Origin: Nocardia ignorata NBRC 108230
Lineage (GTDB): Bacteria > Actinomycetota > Actinomycetes > Mycobacteriales > Mycobacteriaceae
Assembly: GCF_001612905.1 (NCBI RefSeq)
Contig: NZ_BDBI01000018.1
Span: 1 to 64,000, forward strand
Direction of reading: 5' to 3'
Length of the DNA stretch: 64,000 bases
Shown here one piece after another: positions 52,501 to 59,909 of the stretch (position 1 is the stretch's first letter; each line of letters begins with the position of its first letter). Both the position numbers and the translations under genes were made by a program. The notes under the pieces were generated by a model. The model made no database searches. It was not told the DNA's origin and saw only the letters and a list, made by a program, of their open reading frames with translations.

Positions 52501-53711
52501 CGCAAACCGTTGTTGTACGGCAGCCAGATCGAGAGGAACACCAGCGCACCGGTCCACACCGCCCAGCGGTTCGCGGCAATGCCCAAGCGGGGCAGTACTT
52601 CCCGGCTGAGCACCAGCCAGCACACGAGTCCGGCGAGCAACGCGGGCAACCGCATCCACACGCCTGCCTCGCTGACCCTGCTCATCCAGGCGAGCACCTC
52701 GTACGGCCAGCCGAACGGCGCCTCCGCCACCTGGAACCACCGGTAGTAGTTGGCCGTATACCCGGCCTCGCGCGCGGACCGGGCCATCGTGAGGATGTAC
52801 CCGTCGTCGGAACTGTTCGCCCCGATCACATGCCACACGGCCAGCACGCCCGCCACGGTCGCGTCGACCGCGCGGAACCGCCACCAGCCCATCGGAAGTA
52901 ACCGGCGGGTGCGCCTGCCGTCCCGAAGGTCACTGCGGTGCAGGCAGATCAGAGCCAGCAGCGTGCACAGCACCGCACCGATGATCGCCGCCAGCTTCCA
53001 CCCACTCGGACTCGACGAGAACCGGGCGTCGATCTCGGCGTGCAACCTCGCATCACCGAGGCGACCCCGATCGAGTTCGGTGAACACACCGACAACCTGC
53101 GGCCGCACATCGCCCTGCACAGCCGTCCGCATCACCGCGCCGTCGCGTGCCGCCACTCCGACGATCTCGGCACTGGTGCTCCCCGCATCGGAGAAGACGA
53201 CAAGCGCACAGCGACCGTCTGCCGAGCCTGGCGCCACGCCACTCTCAGGCAGTGCGGATGGCGCTCCCGAAGGTGCGGCAGGCGCCGAGGGCAAGGGTGC
53301 TCCCTCTACCCCAGGCGCTGCCGGACCGGTCGGGAGGCTGGTGAGGGGGACGCTCAGCAACAGGCGGTCGCGCAACACCATCGACAGCGTGCGGCCCTGG
53401 TCGGGGCGGTCCTCGATGCGGGCGACCAGGCCCTTGGAACCCGCTCGGGGAGCTTGGGGTGGGACGGTGGACAGGACGGTTCCGCCGGTGAAACCTTGCA
53501 GGGCGGTGCAGGGGATGCGTAGATCGAGGCTCAGCGGCACGTAGTCCACGAGCGGTGCGCTGACCTGTAGCGACTTGTCCTGCGGCCAATCCAGGCTCGC
53601 GCGCTGTTGCTGCACGGGAAGCAGCGGGACGAGAACCGCCAGCAACAAACCGAGCGCCCCCGCCACGATCCCACCAATTTTCGCTCGGCCGAAGCCGGAA
53701 TCTCCACCCAC
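49560..53711 (-). CDS. Emb-family arabinosyltransferase with two large insertions
   Basis: A 1383-residue polytopic glycosyltransferase (EmbA/B/C family) that adds arabinofuranose from decaprenyl-phosphoryl-arabinose to arabinogalactan or lipoarabinomannan. About 13 helices follow the first periplasmic domain. Key acid motif is near NSSDDGYILTMARSAREAGY, and the C-terminal carbohydrate-binding domain ends with LTRLITAPPAEITIDTEPTW. Relatives are about 1050-1100 residues; the excess is a charged loop of about 110 residues near YREPRPREGG...DRRLPFAGK and a Gly/Pro/Ser/Ala region of about 220 residues between TGFTPNGVGSLAPD and GVNGSTVALPFG. The start is GTG 53711. Which Emb paralogue it is cannot be settled. 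Confidence 0.9.
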   Translation of the reverse strand: MGGDSGFGRAKIGGIVAGALGLLLAVLVPLLPVQQQRASLDWPQDKSLQVSAPLVDYVPLSLDLRIPCTALQGFTGGTVLSTVPPQAPRAGSKGLVARIEDRPDQGRTLSMVLRDRLLLSVPLTSLPTGPAAPGVEGAPLPSAPAAPSGAPSALPESGVAPGSADGRCALVVFSDAGSTSAEIVGVAARDGAVMRTAVQGDVRPQVVGVFTELDRGRLGDARLHAEIDARFSSSPSGWKLAAIIGAVLCTLLALICLHRSDLRDGRRTRRLLPMGWWRFRAVDATVAGVLAVWHVIGANSSDDGYILTMARSAREAGYTANYYRWFQVAEAPFGWPYEVLAWMSRVSEAGVWMRLPALLAGLVCWLVLSREVLPRLGIAANRWAVWTGALVFLSIWLPYNNGLRPEPLIAVGALVTWCSMERAVATRRLMPAAVAVLVAAFSLAAGPTGLICTAALLAASRPVIRTIVARSGSTPSGYATLLAPIAAAGTLVLVVVFADQTLATVLEATRVRQLVGPDMSWFEERTRWDTLLSVNPDGSLARRFGILAMLLCLIIGVLTTLRHGRVPRTARGPVTRLLAVVFMALLLMMFTPTKWTHHFGVYAGLAAALAAVTAVALNRRLIHATYVRTLFTAAVLFLLAVSLTGSNGWWYVSGYGVPWPDRAPTLGSVSLSTLALTATAATLLLALYQYYREPRPREGGTQTPAGDHHSQPRTSECETRRDSAEHDNAPADSQRDDHSLSPEHDGQQAVDYPRISERDNPVVDKHGAPLLDDENDGEPRATETDRRLPFAGKGSAAGRFKIAPVAPLTLVAAALVLFEVGSLASAAVSQYPAYSVGLSNLRALGGNPCAMADDVLVETNTADSLLTPYTGTIADSLAAENTGFTPNGVGSLAPDPGPGQSSAPPSGSGPGGGGPGSGPGGAPSGPNGEAAGSPQRGPGGGGPGAPGGPAPSGSAGPPSAGQSGAAPGGPTGAAPSGPNGAATGPAPGGSAPGAGAGPSSGGPSGSAPAGPIGATAGPPQGSPSGGGPGGGPSGPAPGSPAPSSAPGGGPGPSSSGPTGAAPGGQNGAFPGGQPSGNETPRGANGGPAGAPGGPSDGPSAAAGPGNGAPAGVNGSTVALPFGLAPERTPVLGSYAVGAPRASKLVTQWFRMDLAAVQRDPAYRVLILTVAGRIEGVGPDGAPMPGQRLRVEFGREAGGTFSLLGEATPPSVGGAPGWRNLPVSLDGIPLGTNAVRLITEGDPDPMQWVALTPPRLPKLTTLNTMVGEENPVLADWHVGLAFPCQRPFDHRAGVAEMPIWRILPDKLNAQVSETWQGDTGGGPLGWTGMLMRSQTIPSYLADDWTRDWGELQRLTRLITAPPAEITIDTEPTWGWSTAAPIRTN
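50385..51040. repeat. Low-complexity Gly/Pro/Ala/Ser repeat inside emb
   Basis: About 650 bp of imperfect short repeats rich in GGCGCCGG-like and CCGCTGGG-like words. In the emb frame they encode irregular GGP, GAP, GPSG and SGP runs with no aromatic and hardly any charged residue. It also creates long open frames on the opposite strand (for example 50374-51108), which are not genes. Confidence 0.85.
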
Positions 53712-53837
53712 GAATGACGATGCTAGGCCGTCGAACCGGCTCGCACCCAGTCACTTCGAGATCACCACGCGCTGATGGCGGCATCGCCCGAGAGCCGAAC
53801 GCCACCAGAGCGTGGTGATCGTTTGTCCAGGAAGGGG

Positions 53838-54803
53838 TCAGGGGGTGGGGCGGCGGAGTTCGGTGACGGCGATGCGGGCGGCCTCGCCGATGGCGGCGTC
53901 GACGACGGGGAGGGCGGGGTCGGCGCGTGCCGCGCGGGTGAAGACCGCGACGGCGACGGGGATTTCGCCGGGGAATTCGACGACCGCGACCTCGTTGCGG
54001 ATGATGCCGACAGTGCCGGTCTTGCCCGCGACCACGACACCGCGATGTGGGAAGCCGGCAGCGACACGGTGCGGCCAGATCTGGTTGCGCATGACCGCGC
54101 GCACGAATTCGGTGCTCTCCGTCGACAACACGTCGCCGGACCAGAGCCGCCACAGCAGGCGCGTCATCTCCTCGGGAGTGGTCGCGCTGGCGTAGGCGGG
54201 ATCGTAGGCCGACACCGTCCACGCCTCGTCGTTGTCGGCCAGCGCCGCGAACGCCTCGGCGGTGCTGTGGGTGTCGGTGTCGCGCACCAGGCTTCGGTGC
54301 TGATCGGCGGTGCCGCCGACGACCCGGGTTTCGGTGAGGCCGAGTTCGGCGGCCATGTCGGTGACGGCGGCCAGCCCGAGTTCACCGAGAAGAACGTCGG
54401 CGGCCGCGTTGTCGGACACCGTCATCATCGAGGTCACCAGGTCGCGACGGCTCAGCGTGATCGGATCGTGCAGTGCGGCAATACCGGTCGGGCCCGGGGT
54501 GCAGTCGGCGGGATCGATGGTGAGCCTGCCCGCCGGATCGATGCGCCCGTGGTCCACCTCGCGATAGAACGCCACGCACAACAGCAACTTGTACACCGAC
54601 GCCATCACCACCCGATCCCGCCCGCCCACCGAGATCTCCGCCGCCGAACCGTCACACCGCCGCGCATGCAGCCACCCACTGCACCCGGCATCCGCGAACA
54701 CCGCCCGAATCCTGTCCGTAGCCGTCGGGACAGCCCGATCGGCAGCCCGGAATCCCGACTCCGCACGCAGCATGTCGAACGACCGGCTCACCGCGCGCTC
54801 CAT
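53838..54803 (-). CDS. Class A beta-lactamase-like serine hydrolase lacking Glu166
   Basis: A 321-residue protein of the beta-lactamase/transpeptidase fold: SVYK (Ser69, Lys72), VSDNAAAD (SDN) and AGKTGTVG (KTG). No E-x-E-L-N motif is found where class A enzymes have the deacylating Glu166; the region reads GLTETRVVGGTADQHRSL. No signal peptide is recognised, so it may be cytosolic. It therefore may not hydrolyse beta-lactams efficiently, and could be an esterase or an amidase. A later ATG (MLRAESGF, residue 11) is another possible start. It lies 81 bp downstream of lysR on the same strand. Confidence 0.75.
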   Translation of the reverse strand: MERAVSRSFDMLRAESGFRAADRAVPTATDRIRAVFADAGCSGWLHARRCDGSAAEISVGGRDRVVMASVYKLLLCVAFYREVDHGRIDPAGRLTIDPADCTPGPTGIAALHDPITLSRRDLVTSMMTVSDNAAADVLLGELGLAAVTDMAAELGLTETRVVGGTADQHRSLVRDTDTHSTAEAFAALADNDEAWTVSAYDPAYASATTPEEMTRLLWRLWSGDVLSTESTEFVRAVMRNQIWPHRVAAGFPHRGVVVAGKTGTVGIIRNEVAVVEFPGEIPVAVAVFTRAARADPALPVVDAAIGEAARIAVTELRRPTP

Positions 54804-54884
54804 CGACGATCGCTCCGCATACTCACGCGATGCACTCTTCCGCTGCGAGACACCTCATCGCGCACAGATGCGTGATTCGCGCCA

Positions 54885-55751
54885 TCACCGCAACCGCTCC
54901 CGGTACAGCACGCGATCGAGCACGTCCGCCTGCCCGCGCGTATCAGTCCGCCGAACCACCCTGACCCGCAACGCGACCGACTGCGGCGCCAAGGTCAACC
55001 ACGCGACGCCCGGCGTGGGAGTGGGTGGGGTGGTGGTGAGGCCGAAGCTGGTTCCGGCGGCCACCGCTGCCAGCACAGCGCGGTCGTCGGGGGCGGGCAG
55101 CGGCGGAGTGTCGAGGCCGCGTTCACGCAGGAGATCTAGGAGCGCGTCGTAAGCGGGTGGGTTGGCCGGACGCGGGGGATGGGCGAAGTGCAGACCGGTG
55201 AGCATGGGGAAGGTGGGGCGTTCGGTGGTGGTGGTGCGGTGACCGGCGGGAACGACCAGCCAGCGGGGGAGTTTCACGACGGGGCCCGCTTCGACGCCGT
55301 CGACCAGAGCGGGATGTTCGATCACCGCGACATCGCAGATGCCCGAGCGCACGTCGGCGACGAGGTCGACGGTGCTGCCGATCGTGGTCGACACCGTCCC
55401 GTCCGCGGGCCGCAACGCGGTGACGCAGGCGGTGACCACACGGTCCGGCAAGGCGGTGGTCGCCGCGAAGCGGGTGGTGCCGCTGAGCTGGGCGATGCGC
55501 CGGGATTCGGCGAGCAGGCGATCGGCGTCGTCGACGAGCAGCCGGGCGCGCGGCAGCAACTGCCTGCCCGCCGGGGTGAGCACGGCGCCCTGGGTGGTCC
55601 GGTGGACGAGCTCGATGTCGAGATGCTGTTCCAGGCGACGCAAACCCTGGGACAGCGGTGGTTGGGTCATGTCGAGTGCCGCTGCCGCCCGCCCGAAATG
55701 GCCCTCGTCCGCGACGGCGACGAAGAACCGGAGGTGGCGCAGCAGGTCCAT
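54885..55751 (-). CDS. LysR-type regulator beside beta-lactamase
   Basis: A 288-residue LysR regulator with HTH FFVAVADEGHFGRAAAALDM and TQPPLSQGLRRLEQHLDI, and an effector domain starting around TTRFAATTALPDRVV. It is divergent from the lipoprotein beta-lactamase at 55916 with a 164-bp gap, and co-directional with the second serine hydrolase. The layout recalls ampR beside a beta-lactamase gene, so it could be its activator. LysR proteins of unrelated function are common, so this is inference. The start is ATG 55751; upstream in-frame sequence lacks similarity. Confidence 0.85.
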   Translation of the reverse strand: MDLLRHLRFFVAVADEGHFGRAAAALDMTQPPLSQGLRRLEQHLDIELVHRTTQGAVLTPAGRQLLPRARLLVDDADRLLAESRRIAQLSGTTRFAATTALPDRVVTACVTALRPADGTVSTTIGSTVDLVADVRSGICDVAVIEHPALVDGVEAGPVVKLPRWLVVPAGHRTTTTERPTFPMLTGLHFAHPPRPANPPAYDALLDLLRERGLDTPPLPAPDDRAVLAAVAAGTSFGLTTTPPTPTPGVAWLTLAPQSVALRVRVVRRTDTRGQADVLDRVLYRERLR

Positions 55752-55915
55752 GGGGCCATTGAACCAGCGGTCACGCAACGGCTCGCCCGAACCGGACGAA
55801 GTGCCCAGCGCATCGCCTCGGATACCGCACCTCAACTGCGGCGATATCGATCACGACTCGCCGCGGACGGCATCCGGTATTGGCCGCGCCCCGCCCGCGA
55901 TGGTGTGGTGCAACG

Positions 55916-56842
55916 GTGACTTCTTCCGCTACCGAGCACCCGATCCGCAGACGCCTCGCGGCCGCCGCACTCGCGGTCGCCACGCTGACCTTCACCGCGT
56001 GCTCCTCCGAACCCGCAGCCCCGAGCGAAACCTCGGCCGCGCCGGGCACCGCGTCCGCCGATACCACCCAGTTCGCCGCCTTGGAATCGAAATACACTGC
56101 GCGACTAGGTCTCTCGGTCACCGATACCGGAACCGGCGCCACCGTCGCCTACCGGGCCGACGAACGTTTCCCCATCGCCTCCACCTTCAAGGGCCTGGCC
56201 TGTGGCGCCCTCCTGCAGGCGCATCCACTCTCGACCGGCTACTTCGACCAGGTCATCCACTACACCGCCGCCGACCTGGTCGAGTACTCACCCGAAACCG
56301 AGAAGCACGTCGACACCGGCATGACCGTGGCGGCCCTCTGCCATGCCACCATCACGCTCTCCGACAACACGGCGGGCAACTTGGTGCTCCGCTTGCTCGG
56401 CGGCCCGGCGGGTTTCACGGCGTTCCTGCGGACCCTCGGTGACAACGTGACCCGCCTGGACCGTTGGGAAACCGAACTCAACACCGCCATCCCCGGCGAC
56501 GAACGCGACACCACCACCCCGGCCGCCCTGGCCGCCGACTACCGCGCCCTCGTCCTCGGGGATGTCCTCGCCGAGCCCGAACGCACCCAGCTCGCCGACT
56601 GGCTCAAGGCCAACACCACCGGCGGCAAACGCATCAAGGCCGGCCTACCCACCGACTGGACTGTCGGCGACAAGACCGGCAGCCCCGCCTACGGTTCGGC
56701 CCTCGACGTGGCCATCGCCTGGCCCCCGAACCGCCCGCCCCTGGTACTCGCGGTCCTGTCGACGAAATCCGAGCAGGACGCCGAACCTTCCAACGAACTC
56801 CTGGCCGAGGCGACGAAAGCGGCGGTCGCCCAGCTCAATTGA
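55916..56842 (+). CDS. Class A beta-lactamase, lipoprotein
   Basis: A 308-residue lipoprotein with lipobox TFTAC (Cys29). All class A motifs are present: STFK (Ser89, Lys92), SDN (149-151), ETELN (Glu185, the deacylation residue) and DKTGS (Lys253). The overall sequence is of the type found in Nocardia FAR-1/AST-1 enzymes, which hydrolyse penicillins and many cephalosporins. The start is GTG 55916 by fit to the lipoprotein signal. The divergent LysR may regulate it. The last 8 bp overlap the convergent TetR gene. Confidence 0.9.
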   Translation: MTSSATEHPIRRRLAAAALAVATLTFTACSSEPAAPSETSAAPGTASADTTQFAALESKYTARLGLSVTDTGTGATVAYRADERFPIASTFKGLACGALLQAHPLSTGYFDQVIHYTAADLVEYSPETEKHVDTGMTVAALCHATITLSDNTAGNLVLRLLGGPAGFTAFLRTLGDNVTRLDRWETELNTAIPGDERDTTTPAALAADYRALVLGDVLAEPERTQLADWLKANTTGGKRIKAGLPTDWTVGDKTGSPAYGSALDVAIAWPPNRPPLVLAVLSTKSEQDAEPSNELLAEATKAAVAQLN

Positions 56843-57443
56843 TCCGCCACCCCGCCCGCACGGAACGGGCGCACAGCTGCGGTTCGTCGCCTGCTCCGAC
56901 GAACAAGGCGGTGAGCATCGGGATGCCGTGGTCGAGTGCCTCGGCGGGCAACGGGCCGGTCGCAACCAGCGCGGCCAGCCCGTGCCCGATCACCCAGCTC
57001 TGCGTCGCCAGTTCGAGGGGGTCGGCCTCGGCCCGGAAGCGGCCGAGGTCGCGGGCCCTCGCCGCGGCCGCCACCAGCCGTTCCAACGTCGCATCGGCGG
57101 CCGGTGCGTCCTCGAGTTCGAAACCGGCGTCGAACATCACCCGGTACAGATCGGGTTCGGCCAGTGCGTTGGCGAGGTAGGCGTTGCCGAGCGCGGCCAG
57201 GTCGCGCACGGGATCGCCGGTGTCGGGGACGTGGGCGAGGCGCGCGGCCAACCGGGTGAACCCCTCCTGCCGCACCGCCCGCCACAACCCGTCGATCCCG
57301 TCGAAATAGGTGTACACGGCCATCGTCGACACCTCGGTCCCGGCGACGAGCCCGCGCAGCGTCACCGGTTCACGCGCCGCGACCATCTGCGCCGCCCGCT
57401 CGATCAGCATCGCCCTGATCCCCGGATTCCGCGTTCTGCCCAT
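56835..57443 (-). CDS. TetR-family regulator (RidA-linked)
   Basis: A 202-residue regulator with HTH VTLRGLVAGTEVSTMAVYTYFDG (in parts, residues 27-50) and a helical ligand domain with a TetR_C-like pattern (LATQSWVIGHGLAALV). It is divergent from a ridA gene and its 3' end touches the beta-lactamase. TAATGT lies 6 nt before the ATG at 57443, another leaderless start. The palindrome at 57456 probably binds it and represses both divergent genes. Confidence 0.88.
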   Translation of the reverse strand: MGRTRNPGIRAMLIERAAQMVAAREPVTLRGLVAGTEVSTMAVYTYFDGIDGLWRAVRQEGFTRLAARLAHVPDTGDPVRDLAALGNAYLANALAEPDLYRVMFDAGFELEDAPAADATLERLVAAAARARDLGRFRAEADPLELATQSWVIGHGLAALVATGPLPAEALDHGIPMLTALFVGAGDEPQLCARSVRAGWRIN

Positions 57444-57449
57444 GGCGCC

Positions 57450-57472
57450 ACATTACATAACAGCGTTATGGT
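57450..57472. promoter_or_regulatory. Shared promoter-operator of tetR and ridA
   Basis: CATAAC-AGC-GTTATG (57456-57470) is a perfect 6-bp inverted repeat with 3-bp spacer. It abuts the minus-strand -10 TAATGT (57455-57450) of tetR and overlaps the plus-strand TATGGT (57467-57472) suitable for ridA. One bound dimer would block both. Confidence 0.65.
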
Positions 57473-57497
57473 TATGGCACCGACGACGGGAGCGAAC

Positions 57498-57905
57498 ATG
57501 ACCGTGGAACTGATCAATCCGGAGGGGCTGCCCAAGCCCGACGTGTACCGGCAGCTGTCGATCGCGACCGGCTCACGCCTGGTCTTCCTGGCCGGGCAGG
57601 TGGCCCGCGACGCCGACGGAAACCCCGTCGGCGCCGGCGATTTCGCCGCCCAGGTGGAACAGGCCTACCTGAATGTCGGCGCCGCGATGACCGCGGTCGG
57701 CGGATCCTTCGACGACGTCGCGAAGCTGACGATCTACGTCGTCGACTGGAGTGCCGACAAATATCCGCTGCTGGGCGAAGGAGTGAGTCGCGCGGCCGCG
57801 AAAATGGGGGTCGACCCGGTCAAACCGATCACCCTGATCGGCGTGGCCGCACTGGGTGAACCCGACCTGCTCGTCGAGGTCGAGGCGACCGCGGTGCTCG
57901 ACTGA
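57498..57905 (+). CDS. RidA-family protein
   Basis: A 135-residue YjgF/RidA protein (YRQLSIATGSRLVFLAGQVA, then ITLIGVAALGEPDLLVEVEA). The catalytic arginine of true RidA (RVEIxxxA near the C terminus) is replaced here by LLVEVEA, so imine hydrolysis is uncertain. GGGAG lies 6 nt before ATG 57498; an in-frame ATG at 57474 lacks a ribosome site. It is divergent from tetR. A second RidA gene, 34041-34466, retains the arginine. Confidence 0.82.
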   Translation: MTVELINPEGLPKPDVYRQLSIATGSRLVFLAGQVARDADGNPVGAGDFAAQVEQAYLNVGAAMTAVGGSFDDVAKLTIYVVDWSADKYPLLGEGVSRAAAKMGVDPVKPITLIGVAALGEPDLLVEVEATAVLD

Positions 57906-58796
57906 TCACCCTGCGCGGTACCGGCCGGGGGCCACACCGTATTCACGTTTGAAGGCTTTGCCGAACGCGTATTCGGAGCTGTAGCCGGTGCGCCCGGCGA
58001 TGGTGGCCAACGGGTGGTCGGTCTCGCGCAGGAGCCGGGCGGCGGTGAGCATCCGCCAGCGGGTGAGATAGGCCAGTGGCGGTTCGCCGAGCAGGGTGGT
58101 GAATCGTTTGGCGAACGCGGCCCTGCTCAAACCCGCACGGGCGCCGAGCGATTCGACGGTCCAGTGGTGACCAGGGTCGTCGTGTACGGCCCGCAGCGCA
58201 CGCGACAGTTCGGGGTCGGTGAACGCGACCGACCACCGTGCGGTGTCGTGGGTGGCGCTCTCGGCGAGCCAGGCGCGCAACAGATAGAGCAGGAGCAGGT
58301 CGAGCAGCGGTGGGACGGCAGCGTCGGCGCCGGGGCGGGCGTCGGTGAGTTCGGCGGCGAGCAGGTCGACGGCGGCGCGCAACGACGCGTGCGTGCCGAG
58401 CCGGGCCGGAATGTGCACGACCTCGGGCAATTCCGCCAGCAGTGGATGGGTGCGATCGGCGGCGAGGTGATACGACCCGCACAGCAGGGTGGAAGCGGCG
58501 CCGGGGCCCTCGACCACCCGGACGTCGTCGGGTCCCGCGGTCTCGGTGAACGTGCTGGTGAGCTGATCGACCAGACCGTGCGCGACCCCGCGTGGCATCA
58601 GCACCGCGTCCCCCGTACCGAGCGCGATGGGTTCGGCTCCCGCCCTGGTGAGCCAGCACGAACCCTGCAGGACGACATGGAAACCGGCACCTTCCATCAG
58701 CGGATACCTGCGGCCCCACGGCGCGTGCCGCACGAACATCCCTGACGCGGGGTCACCGGTACGCGCGGTGGCCAGCACATCGCTGAGCAGATCCAT
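57906..58796 (-). CDS. AraC-family regulator with cupin sensor
   Basis: A 296-residue regulator. The N-terminal cupin_6 domain starts MDLLSDVLATARTGDPASG and includes FHVVLQGSCWLTRAG. The C-terminal AraC DNA-binding domain has WTVESLGARAGLSRAAFAKR and LATIAGRTGYSSEYAFGKAF. It is divergent from the reductase-lipase pair at 58914 and probably controls it. ATG 58796 is preferred to the in-frame TTG 58808. It ends next to the stop of the ridA gene (57905). Confidence 0.9.
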   Translation of the reverse strand: MDLLSDVLATARTGDPASGMFVRHAPWGRRYPLMEGAGFHVVLQGSCWLTRAGAEPIALGTGDAVLMPRGVAHGLVDQLTSTFTETAGPDDVRVVEGPGAASTLLCGSYHLAADRTHPLLAELPEVVHIPARLGTHASLRAAVDLLAAELTDARPGADAAVPPLLDLLLLYLLRAWLAESATHDTARWSVAFTDPELSRALRAVHDDPGHHWTVESLGARAGLSRAAFAKRFTTLLGEPPLAYLTRWRMLTAARLLRETDHPLATIAGRTGYSSEYAFGKAFKREYGVAPGRYRAG

Positions 58797-58913
58797 AACC
58801 GATGACAATACCGATGAAGACGTTTGGATATCTTTTGTGGATCCTGGATGATTTCACGTCCTGATATCTGTCCATACGCTGAGTTCATCAACCGAATGAA
58901 CAAGGAGCAGGAC

Positions 58914-59909
58914 ATGAAGATCGCCGTGTACGGGGCAAGTGGACACGTCGGCCGTTTCGTGGTGGCGGAACTGGCTCGCCGTGGAATCGACACCGTCGTC
59001 GTGGGACGTAACGCCCAGCGGCTGACGGACTTCGGCGTAGCTGTCCGGGTCGCCGCAGCCGACGATCACTCCGCGCTGCTCACCGCCTTCACCGGGGTCG
59101 ACGTTGTCATCAGCACCCTGCCCGACTACACCGGAACCGGTGAGGGCGTGCTGCGCGCCGCCGTCGCCGCGGGCGCGAGCTATGTGGATGTCGCGGGCGA
59201 ACAACTGTTCGCCCGCAAGGTGTTCGACGAATACGGGCCGCTCGCCGAGGCCGCAGGCGTCACCCTGGTCACGGCCGTCACGGAGGCGGGCGTGTTCGGT
59301 GACCTGCTCGCCGACCTCGGCGCGCGGCGGCTCGGCGGTGCCGACGAGATCGTGCTCAGCCATGTCGTCGCACCCGGTGGTGAGGGTTCACGTGGCAGTA
59401 TGCGCACGGTGCTGCGCAATCTCGACGCCTTCACCAGTGGTGGTCTTTCCTGGTCCGACGGTGAATTCCGCACCGGCCCCAAGCCGCGACGGGACACGCT
59501 GATCCTGCCCGGCGCCACCGATCCTGTCGCGGTGGTGAAGTTCCCGCAGCCGGCCGTGGTGACGATCCCGCGCCATACCACGGCCGCTTCGGTGGAAGGT
59601 GTGCTGGCGAAGGAGATCTTCGCGATGGTCGGTACCGTCACCGAGGCCGACCTGGAACGTGCGCCCGAAACACCCTCCGCCCCGGCTCCGTATTCGATGG
59701 TGGTCGACATACATCGTGACGGAAAAACGCTGCGCGGCATCGGAAGCGGGCCCGACACGTACCGCAACAGTGCCCAGCTCGCGGTGGCGGTAGCGACCCG
59801 CATCGGCGCGCGCGCGAAACCGGGCGCGCAGTCACCCGCCGAACTGTTCGACCCCGTCGAATTCCTCGACGCACTGGGTGAATTCGGCATGACCTGGTCG
59901 CTCGGATGA
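58914..59909 (+). CDS. NAD(P)-binding saccharopine dehydrogenase-like protein
   Basis: A 331-residue Rossmann protein. MKIAVYGASGHVGRFVVAEL carries the dinucleotide motif GASGHVGRF, followed by DVVISTLPDYTGTGEGVLRA. The C-terminal half is of the saccharopine dehydrogenase/trans-enoyl reductase type. The substrate is unknown. AAGGAG (58902-58907) stands 6 nt before ATG 58914. It is the first gene of a two-gene operon with the SGNH lipase, overlapped by ATGA, and is divergent from the AraC regulator that should control it. Confidence 0.82.
   Translation: MKIAVYGASGHVGRFVVAELARRGIDTVVVGRNAQRLTDFGVAVRVAAADDHSALLTAFTGVDVVISTLPDYTGTGEGVLRAAVAAGASYVDVAGEQLFARKVFDEYGPLAEAAGVTLVTAVTEAGVFGDLLADLGARRLGGADEIVLSHVVAPGGEGSRGSMRTVLRNLDAFTSGGLSWSDGEFRTGPKPRRDTLILPGATDPVAVVKFPQPAVVTIPRHTTAASVEGVLAKEIFAMVGTVTEADLERAPETPSAPAPYSMVVDIHRDGKTLRGIGSGPDTYRNSAQLAVAVATRIGARAKPGAQSPAELFDPVEFLDALGEFGMTWSLG

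Noticed and set aside
53838..54803. Second full class A beta-lactamase
   Set aside because: Ser, SDN and KTG are present but the E-x-E-L-N region is absent, so it is listed only as a beta-lactamase-like hydrolase.
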